A stretch of DNA of 5,485 nucleotides, from contig JAZSMZ010000012.1 of NCBI GenBank assembly GCA_045536155.1, forward strand, positions 1 to 5,485, written 5' to 3'. The DNA is from JAZQNC01 sp045536155 (GTDB lineage: Bacteria > Bacillota > Clostridia > Oscillospirales > CAG-272). The notes under the pieces are model-generated. The model saw only the letters and a program-made list of their open reading frames with translations, ran no database searches and had not been told where the DNA came from. A program made the position numbers and the translations under genes. Below, one piece after another: positions 1 through 3,798 of the stretch (within the stretch, counting starts at the first letter, position 1; every line of letters begins with the position of its first letter).

Positions 1-25
1 CTCTAACCAACTGAGCTAATGGCCC
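1..25 (-). tRNA. Partial tRNA gene, 5' portion only, isotype not determinable
   Basis: Read on the minus strand, the first bases form a tRNA acceptor 5' strand (GGGCCAT), then T8 and A9, a D-stem GCTC, the D-loop AGTTGGTTA, and GAG as the start of the closing D-stem strand. This order and spacing match the canonical tRNA consensus. The window edge cuts the gene before the anticodon, so the amino acid cannot be read. GGGCC-type acceptors with this D-arm occur on several isotypes (Ile, Met and Lys are candidates from memory). The base before G1 is C, which argues against tRNA-His. A promoter and a leader hairpin lie just upstream. Confidence 0.88.
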
Positions 26-46
26 GTTTAAAGTTGTTCTTTAAAC
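26..46 (-). other. Leader hairpin abutting the tRNA 5' end
   Basis: The minus strand reads GTTTAAAG, a five-base loop AACAA, then CTTTAAAC. This is a perfect 8-bp stem whose last base directly precedes G1 of the tRNA. It lies between the predicted transcription start (about position 49) and the mature tRNA, so it would be nearly all of the 5' leader that RNase P removes. A role in processing is inference. The stem is A/T-rich and not followed by a T-run, so it is not an intrinsic terminator. Confidence 0.5.
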
Positions 47-55
47 AGCCCATAT

Positions 56-84
56 ATTATATCACAACCGCTTCGAAATTGCAA
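56..84 (-). promoter_or_regulatory. Sigma-A promoter of the tRNA gene, extended -10
   Basis: On the minus strand a -35 box TTGCAA (79-84, 4 of 6 to consensus) is separated by exactly 17 bp from a perfect -10 TATAAT (56-61). A TG dinucleotide one base upstream of the -10 (63-64) gives the extended -10 motif. The predicted start, about 7 nt past the -10, falls near position 49, leaving a leader of about 24 nt before the tRNA. Strong promoters of this type are usual for tRNA genes. It also implies that the tRNA is transcribed independently of the upstream alpha-galactosidase gene. Confidence 0.8.
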
Positions 85-137
85 TACCCTTCAGTTATTA
101 TAGATATTAATTTTTTGTGAACCACCGCGAATTGTCA

Positions 138-160
138 CACCGTAACCGTGCTTACCGGTG
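138..160 (-). terminator. Weak hairpin after the GH36 gene
   Basis: Starting about 13 nt past the TAA stop codon, the minus strand folds as CACCG(G)TAA, loop GCACGG, TTACGGTG: eight base pairs with one bulged G. No T-run follows it, so it lacks the second half of an intrinsic terminator. It may be a 3' stability hairpin or an atypical transcription end. No better terminator candidate is visible between the GH36 stop and the tRNA promoter. Confidence 0.3.
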
Positions 161-173
161 ATGCTCCATATCT

Positions 174-2267
174 TTAGACTCGTTCAATAGTCAAAGTTGC
201 CGCTGCCGGAACATCCTTTAAAGTTACGGTAAGCCCGTCATTCATGAGCGATTCACCGTCGCTTTCGGTTACCTCTCCCGATGCCAGATGGCATATACGG
301 TATTTTGCATCCCGTTCAAGACCCTTCAGTGCAAAAGTATAGCTTTCATCATCGTTTTGTGCGCGACGATATGCCATAATAAATCCTTTTCCCTCACAGC
401 CGTCAAGGAACATACACGCGATCCATTTACCCTCATCCACGCTCCATGGAGAGAGCATATAATAGTCCGCATAGAAATATTTATTAACCGTTTCCCATTC
501 CGTTATATACGCTCTGACCTTTTCAAAATCCTCTTCGCTTGTTTTAGGCAGATCCATAATCAGCTGCGTCCATGTACCCATAGAGGAGCGAAGAGCGTAA
601 TCAAGAGGGTTGTTTTTCAGAATCGCCGGAAAAATTTCGGTTTTAAAATAAGGGAACCAATTTAACAATGAACAATGTATCCCGTTGCGCGCCGAAAGCG
701 AGCCCGTAAAGTAATCGGTATAATGCAGAGGTACGGCACGGCGCATACTTTCGATATCATTACGGCGCCCGCCTGATGCGCAGCTGTCAAGTATCATATC
801 GTCAAAATTCTCTCTGATCTCGTCCCACAATCGCAGATGGTTTGTTATATATTTATTTTCAACCATTCCTGCACGTCCGTTTTCATCAGTCAACACCCAA
901 TATCTGAACGGACGGAAATTATGATCTTCGCGATATATTGAAATGTTCCCCTCGCGCAGCACCTTAAATATACGATCCCGAATCCATTCATAAGCTTCTT
1001 CGTTGCCTAAATTCACACACCGCACGGGCATTATTTCACTGCCGCCGTTACGAGGGATCACAAACTGATGATACCCCTTGAGCAGCCATTCGGGCTTTAA
1101 CGTAGATCCGTCGTTTTTTAGCTCCGATTGCGAAATGCCGCACCTTTCGGGTTCAAACCACAGCAATGTCTGCCCGCCTTCCTCTGCCATGCAATCGCTT
1201 ATCGCGCGAAGATGCGTCGGAAAATCGCGCTCGCGTAATTTCCATGTCCCGGTAAAACCATAGTCTATCTCTTCCGCAGGGTATTCTCCGTTGCCAAGCT
1301 CGTACCACCCCGCATCCATCCACCATGCCGTGGGATGGATACCGTGTCTGCGATATTCCTTTATCTGCGCAATCTGATTTTCTTCTGTCGCCATGGTCAT
1401 CATCCCGGTGCCGTTGGTTGATGCGCCCAACACGGGCTGAGAAATGTATCCGTCCTTGCGCGGCATATTGCAATCCATAAAAAAGCGACGCCAAAGATTT
1501 GTGTGACGGTCCTGATCGGTGCCGTCGCATAAAACGAAGAGCACCATCGGAGTGCGCATACTCTCTTGAGGATACAGAAAGGTATCCATAACCTCCTGCC
1601 CCACCGAATAAAGGATGCCTCTCTTGTCTGCAAGAAGTCTCGCTTTCCACTGCCCCGGCCATCCTATCGCGGTGATCACAGCGCCCGAATCGGTCTGCAT
1701 TTTAAAATAGGGAAACTCGTGATTACTTGCGCACCCGCCGGAGCAGCGATGATACTGCTCGATTCCGAGCGGAAGCTCTATATCAAAGGGCTGACCGTTC
1801 ATGCCATTTGTCAAAGAGACGGCAGAAAGTCCGTAATCCTCGTTGCGAGCATCTCCTAAAATCCCCGTAACGTGAGGGTTTTTGCCCTCAATGTAGAGAT
1901 GTGCGGGCGCAAGACTGCTTATTCGCGGGCTGTTTTTGTTCGATGTATTTTCGAAAAAGAGAGTCCATTCATAAGCGGCATACCGAGGGTAATGCAGGCA
2001 TTTTGCCCGGCAAACCAATCCCGATTCATGCTTGAAGGTCAAAACGTCACTCACTGAAACGTCATTTTCACTGTGCTTGGTATCAATCAGATTGAAATTT
2101 TCAAAGCCGTGCTGCAATACACCGTCCAGTGCAAAAACACACGGGAATTCGATCGGATTTTCGATCAATGAATTATAGGCCTCGGCAGCACGTCGAATCT
2201 CGTTTTCGTTTGCGCACGTATTGTGCATTACAAACGGTACGGAATTATTAATGGCATATCTGTTCAT
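174..2267 (-). CDS. GH36 alpha-galactosidase-type glycoside hydrolase
   Basis: This encodes 697 residues, the usual length for a glycoside hydrolase family 36 enzyme (clan GH-D), expected to release terminal alpha-galactosyl groups from plant oligosaccharides with retention of configuration. An N-terminal beta-sandwich region (about 1-270) precedes the barrel. Barrel motifs are WWMDAGWY (315-322), FEPER (371-375), YREDHN (445-450) and LDSCASGGRRND (493-504), followed by HYTD (515-518). By family analogy Asp448 is the nucleophile and Asp518 the acid/base. A C-terminal beta domain follows. There is no signal peptide, so it should be cytoplasmic and act on imported substrate. The start is set at the ATG at 2267. 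AAGG lies 8 nt upstream, and the promoter lies further upstream still. The reading frame stays open to 2477, but that extension crosses the promoter and does not look like protein. Alpha-galactosidase is the best guess; related GH-D specificities are possible. Confidence 0.88.
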   Translation of the reverse strand: MNRYAINNSVPFVMHNTCANENEIRRAAEAYNSLIENPIEFPCVFALDGVLQHGFENFNLIDTKHSENDVSVSDVLTFKHESGLVCRAKCLHYPRYAAYEWTLFFENTSNKNSPRISSLAPAHLYIEGKNPHVTGILGDARNEDYGLSAVSLTNGMNGQPFDIELPLGIEQYHRCSGGCASNHEFPYFKMQTDSGAVITAIGWPGQWKARLLADKRGILYSVGQEVMDTFLYPQESMRTPMVLFVLCDGTDQDRHTNLWRRFFMDCNMPRKDGYISQPVLGASTNGTGMMTMATEENQIAQIKEYRRHGIHPTAWWMDAGWYELGNGEYPAEEIDYGFTGTWKLRERDFPTHLRAISDCMAEEGGQTLLWFEPERCGISQSELKNDGSTLKPEWLLKGYHQFVIPRNGGSEIMPVRCVNLGNEEAYEWIRDRIFKVLREGNISIYREDHNFRPFRYWVLTDENGRAGMVENKYITNHLRLWDEIRENFDDMILDSCASGGRRNDIESMRRAVPLHYTDYFTGSLSARNGIHCSLLNWFPYFKTEIFPAILKNNPLDYALRSSMGTWTQLIMDLPKTSEEDFEKVRAYITEWETVNKYFYADYYMLSPWSVDEGKWIACMFLDGCEGKGFIMAYRRAQNDDESYTFALKGLERDAKYRICHLASGEVTESDGESLMNDGLTVTLKDVPAAATLTIERV

Positions 2268-2275
2268 TTCAGTAA

Positions 2276-2279
2276 CCTT
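2276..2279 (-). promoter_or_regulatory. Ribosome binding site deciding the GH36 start
   Basis: AAGG on the minus strand lies 8 nt from the ATG at 2267, a normal spacing though a short match. The longer purine run AAAAGGAAG about 30 nt further upstream is too far away to serve this ATG. This site, together with the promoter at 2373-2401, excludes the in-frame ATG at 2477, which lies upstream of the promoter. Confidence 0.6.
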
Positions 2280-2341
2280 GACTTTATTTAAAAAGCTTCC
2301 TTTTCGCGTATTTTCCCACAATGTAAATAAACGTTGCAAAC

Positions 2342-2410
2342 CCCGACATATAATTCTTTCACAACATTTTATATTATATTTTACTCGTATGGATTTGTCA
2401 ATGTGTCGGG
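2342..2410. repeat. Inverted heptamer pair bracketing the GH36 promoter
   Basis: On the plus strand CCCGACA (2342-2348) and its exact reverse complement TGTCGGG (2404-2410) lie on either side of the GH36 promoter, with 55 bp between them and 62 bp centre to centre, close to six helical turns. One arm is just upstream of the -35 box, the other about 20 nt past the predicted transcription start. They cannot pair in the mRNA, since one arm is not transcribed from this promoter. A pair of operator half-sites bound by a looping regulator is possible. A seven-base match could also arise by chance. Confidence 0.35.
2373..2401 (-). promoter_or_regulatory. Perfect-consensus sigma-A promoter of the GH36 gene
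   Basis: The minus strand carries TTGACA (2396-2401), exactly 17 bp, then TATAAT (2373-2378). Both hexamers match the sigma-A consensus at all six positions. The predicted start near 2366 gives a leader of about 98 nt before the ATG at 2267. A consensus promoter in front of a catabolic gene suggests that control comes mainly from a repressor. An AACGTT core (2330-2335) in the leader resembles the centre of LacI-family operators, but its flanks are not symmetric. Confidence 0.88.
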
Positions 2411-2422
2411 ATGAATATTCGC

Positions 2423-2528
2423 AAAAAAAGCCGACGCTCAGTGATACAAGCCCCGAAAGCGGATGCCATAAAAGCAAGGGCCGCGCAAAGGGATCCTGTT
2501 ATCAGCTTGGCTATCGGCTGATTTTTTT
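2423..2528. other. GC-rich noncoding island with inverted ends, after spoVM
   Basis: This stretch fills most of the gap between spoVM and the GH36 promoter. Its ends are mirror images on the plus strand: A7 with AGCCGA (2423-2434) and TCGGCT, GA, T7 (2514-2528). On the minus strand the outer arms could pair across about 80 nt and end in seven Ts (2429-2423), so it may be a large, loose terminator for spoVM. A competing local stem pairs ATCAGC (2501-2506) with GCTGAT (2517-2522). It is visibly richer in G+C than the adjoining A/T-rich DNA. I see no start codon with a ribosome binding site in it. Confidence 0.35.
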
Positions 2529-2610
2529 ACCGTTTAGACTCTTTCATTTTGAATATCCTCCGCAAAAGCGGCGCCAAAAAGGGCGGAGATTTCACCACAA
2601 CTATTTTCAT
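2527..2610 (-). CDS. spoVM: Stage V sporulation protein SpoVM (27 aa)
   Basis: An ATG at 2610 opens a 27-codon frame ending in TAA. The peptide begins MKIVVVKSPPFLAPLLRRIF and ends in a basic tail KMKESKR. B. subtilis SpoVM is 26 residues, and the two share M1, K2, K7, P9, F11, L12 and R17 at identical positions. P9 and the amphipathic helix after it are the elements known to matter for recognising the curved forespore membrane. SpoVM recruits the coat ATPase SpoIVA to the outer forespore membrane and inhibits FtsH. The gene lies 92 bp downstream of rsgA on the same strand; in B. subtilis spoVM lies in the same neighbourhood, shortly after cpgA/rsgA. AAAGGA precedes the ATG by 11 nt. It has its own candidate promoter. 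The length match, spacing of conserved residues and synteny together make chance unlikely. Confidence 0.9.
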   Translation of the reverse strand: MKIVVVKSPPFLAPLLRRIFKMKESKR

Positions 2611-2621
2611 TATGCTTGCGA

Positions 2622-2635
2622 TCCTTTCAAAAGGA
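2622..2635 (-). promoter_or_regulatory. spoVM ribosome binding site inside a small hairpin
   Basis: The minus strand reads TCCTT, loop TTGA, AAGGA: a 5-bp stem whose 3' arm is the Shine-Dalgarno sequence of spoVM. The spacer from AAGGA to the ATG at 2610 is 11 nt, slightly long. If it folds, the hairpin would partly hide the ribosome binding site and limit translation. The stem is short, so any effect is uncertain. Confidence 0.45.
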
Positions 2636-2663
2636 ATTTTTTCGTTTAAAGCTATCTAACAGT

Positions 2664-2692
2664 ATTATATGCGTACAAAAAAAATCGGTTAA
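2664..2692 (-). promoter_or_regulatory. Candidate spoVM promoter
   Basis: A perfect TATAAT (2664-2669, minus strand) sits 17 bp from TTAACC (2687-2692, 4 of 6 to the sigma-A -35). The same -10 reads CATATAAT (2671-2664), one base from the CATACAAT form typical of mother-cell sigma-E, which controls spoVM in B. subtilis. I see no convincing sigma-E -35 at 14-15 bp upstream. The predicted start near 2657 gives a leader of about 46 nt. The -35 box overlaps the tail of the rsgA terminator. Confidence 0.55.
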
Positions 2693-2720
2693 AAAAGAGC
2701 TATCAGCGATAGCTCTTTTT
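2691..2720 (-). terminator. Intrinsic terminator of rsgA, overlapping its stop codon
   Basis: The minus strand reads GAGCTATC (2715-2708), loop GCT, GATAGCTC (2704-2697), then six Ts (2696-2691). The 8-bp core is extended by A/T pairs to at least 12 bp and is perfect. The 5' arm lies in the last rsgA codons, and the TGA stop (2705-2703) spans the loop and 3' arm. On the plus strand the fold is also followed by TTTTT, so it could stop transcription from either side. It separates rsgA from spoVM, which needs its own promoter. Confidence 0.9.
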
Positions 2721-3626
2721 CTTTTTCAGTTCTGCATACAGCTCAAGGTAGCTGTCATGACGGGATCGCGGTATATCACCCTTTTCGATCGCTTCCAGAA
2801 TAGCGCAGCCCTCCTCTTTTGTGTGGCTGCACTTTGTATATCGGCAATGGCCGATATATTCATCAAACTCACGGAAAACATATGGCAGATCATCAAGGGT
2901 ATAGAAATCAAAACGCTCGAAATCGATCATCGAAAAGCCTGGCGTGTCGGCAAAATATCCGCTTTCGGCAGCCCCCAGATCTGACAGACGGAAAAGTTTG
3001 GTTTGCCTTGTGGTATTTTTGCCGCGCATTATCTTTTCGGAAAGGCCTCCCGTTTCCTGACGGAGTGTGGGAAAAAGGGAGTTTAGAAGGCTCGATTTGC
3101 CTGCACCCGAAACGCCGGCAACAGCCGATGTTTTCCCCCTGCATTTATCCTTTATATATTCGCGCAGCTCGTCGATCCCCTCTCCGTTTTCATTGGAAAA
3201 GACGAAGGAATCGAATCCGCATTTTTTATAGCAGCTGCAAAGCTCGTCGGCGCGGGCAAAATCGAGATCGGACTTTGATATAATCGGAACGGGCTCGATG
3301 TGATTGTGCTCCGATATGGTAATCAGCTTATCCGCCAGGAGCGTGGACGGCTCGGGATGCGCAGCGGCGATTACGCAAAACAGTATATCAAGATTAGCCA
3401 TGGGCGGACGGATAAGGCAATTTTTGCGCTCGAGTATCTTATCGATCGATGCGTCGTCGCCCTCGTTTTCCCCCATTGTTATGACAACATTGTCGCCGAC
3501 GGTAGGCTTTATATCTTCATGTCTGAACACTCCGCGTGCGCGGCAAAAAACATCACGGCCGTCAACGTCTGCCGTATACAGTCCGCCGCTCAGCGTTATC
3601 AGCTTTCCTTCAAAAGTACACTTAAT
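2703..3626 (-). CDS. rsgA: Ribosome small-subunit-dependent GTPase A
   Basis: RsgA (YjeQ/CpgA) is a late 30S-assembly GTPase that proofreads the decoding centre. From the proposed start the protein has 307 residues, close to the usual 290-350. An N-terminal OB-fold (about 1-65, with GVFR and VGD) precedes a circularly permuted GTPase domain: G4 as SKSD (117-120), then the P-loop GVSGAGKS (171-178), switch I with TT at 205-206, and G3 DTPGF (227-231). A C-terminal zinc knuckle has Cys261, Cys266, His268 and Cys274 in the family spacing CX4CXHX5C. The frame extends to a TTG at 3656, but that TTG lies about 8 nt from the predicted transcription start and has no ribosome binding site. GGAGGG lies 7 nt before an ATT at 3626, which gives an N-terminus like that of other RsgA proteins. 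Gene identity is certain; the ATT start is probable only. Confidence 0.93.
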   Translation of the reverse strand: MKCTFEGKLITLSGGLYTADVDGRDVFCRARGVFRHEDIKPTVGDNVVITMGENEGDDASIDKILERKNCLIRPPMANLDILFCVIAAAHPEPSTLLADKLITISEHNHIEPVPIISKSDLDFARADELCSCYKKCGFDSFVFSNENGEGIDELREYIKDKCRGKTSAVAGVSGAGKSSLLNSLFPTLRQETGGLSEKIMRGKNTTRQTKLFRLSDLGAAESGYFADTPGFSMIDFERFDFYTLDDLPYVFREFDEYIGHCRYTKCSHTKEEGCAILEAIEKGDIPRSRHDSYLELYAELKKKKSYR

Positions 3627-3633
3627 GGTTTTT

Positions 3634-3639
3634 CCCTCC
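3634..3639 (-). promoter_or_regulatory. Strong ribosome binding site pointing to an ATT start of rsgA
   Basis: GGAGGG on the minus strand is the only strong Shine-Dalgarno match near the 5' end of rsgA. It lies inside the frame if the TTG at 3656 were the start, which would waste it. Seven nt downstream is ATT (3626-3624). No ATG, GTG or TTG lies in the rsgA frame at a suitable distance. This decides the start proposed for rsgA. Confidence 0.65.
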
Positions 3640-3641
3640 GT

Positions 3642-3657
3642 TTTGCAATAATGCAAA
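3642..3657 (-). repeat. Perfect dyad in the rsgA leader
   Basis: TTTGCA (3657-3652), TTAT, TGCAAA (3647-3642) forms a perfect 6-bp inverted repeat. It lies between the predicted transcription start (about 3663) and the ribosome binding site and contains the unused TTG. It could be a weak RNA stem or an operator for a dimeric regulator. Its position just after the promoter would suit repression. Confidence 0.45.
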
Positions 3658-3669
3658 TTCTATACTGCT

Positions 3670-3698
3670 ATTTTAACATAAAAAAAGCAAAATCACAA
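3670..3698 (-). promoter_or_regulatory. Sigma-A promoter of rsgA
   Basis: The minus strand has TTGTGA (3693-3698, 4 of 6), exactly 17 bp including a T7 tract, then TAAAAT (3670-3675, 5 of 6). The predicted start near 3663 leaves a leader of about 36 nt to the proposed ATT start. That start site makes the TTG at 3656 a poor initiation codon. The promoter lies directly downstream of the terminator of the preceding gene, so rsgA is probably transcribed alone. Confidence 0.65.
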
Positions 3699-3705
3699 TA
3701 GTTGA

Positions 3706-3738
3706 GCACATTCTTTTTTTTTTTAAAAAAGAATGTGC
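3706..3738 (-). repeat. Perfect 14-bp A/T-rich hairpin sharing an arm with the upstream terminator
   Basis: GCACATTC followed by six Ts pairs perfectly with six As followed by GAATGTGC, around a 5-nt homopolymer loop, on either strand. No T-run follows the stem in either direction, so alone it is not a classical terminator. Its first arm on the minus strand (3738-3725) is also the distal arm and T-tract of the terminator at 3725-3774, so the two folds exclude each other. Confidence 0.7.
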
Positions 3739-3774
3739 ATGCGTTGTATCCTTGCGGGCACAGCGCTATGCACA
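3725..3774 (-). terminator. Intrinsic terminator of the DUF4838 gene
   Basis: Beginning 24 nt past the TAA stop, the minus strand folds as TGTGCAT(A)GCG (3774-3764) with CGCATGCACA (3743-3734): ten base pairs with one bulged A and a 20-nt loop, followed by TTCTTTTTT (3733-3725). The stem base and T-run fit an intrinsic terminator, although the loop is long. It insulates rsgA, whose promoter starts 27 nt further on. AAGGAG at 3780-3775 abuts the stem, but no normal start codon follows it. Confidence 0.7.
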
Positions 3775-3798
3775 CTCCTTATTGTTTTAATTATTTAA

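Noticed and set aside
2324..2343. Possible cre or LacI-type operator around AACGTT in the GH36 leader
   Set aside because: Only the 6-bp core is symmetric; the flanks match neither the cre consensus nor each other.
2268..2477. In-frame 70-residue N-terminal extension of the GH36 protein from an ATG at 2477
   Set aside because: It crosses the perfect promoter at 2373-2401, has no ribosome binding site, and its sequence does not resemble a GH36 N-terminus.
2501..2528. Plus-strand terminator: ATCAGC/GCTGAT stem followed by T7
   Set aside because: No plus-strand gene or promoter precedes it. On the minus strand the stem has As before it and no T-run after it.
3627..3656. Extended rsgA start at the TTG at 3656
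   Set aside because: No ribosome binding site, only about 8 nt from the predicted transcription start, and it would bury GGAGGG in the coding sequence. Retained only as an alternative.
3775..3780. AAGGAG as the ribosome binding site of a small ORF after the DUF4838 gene
   Set aside because: No ATG, GTG or TTG follows at suitable spacing, and the sequence is occupied by the terminator stem.
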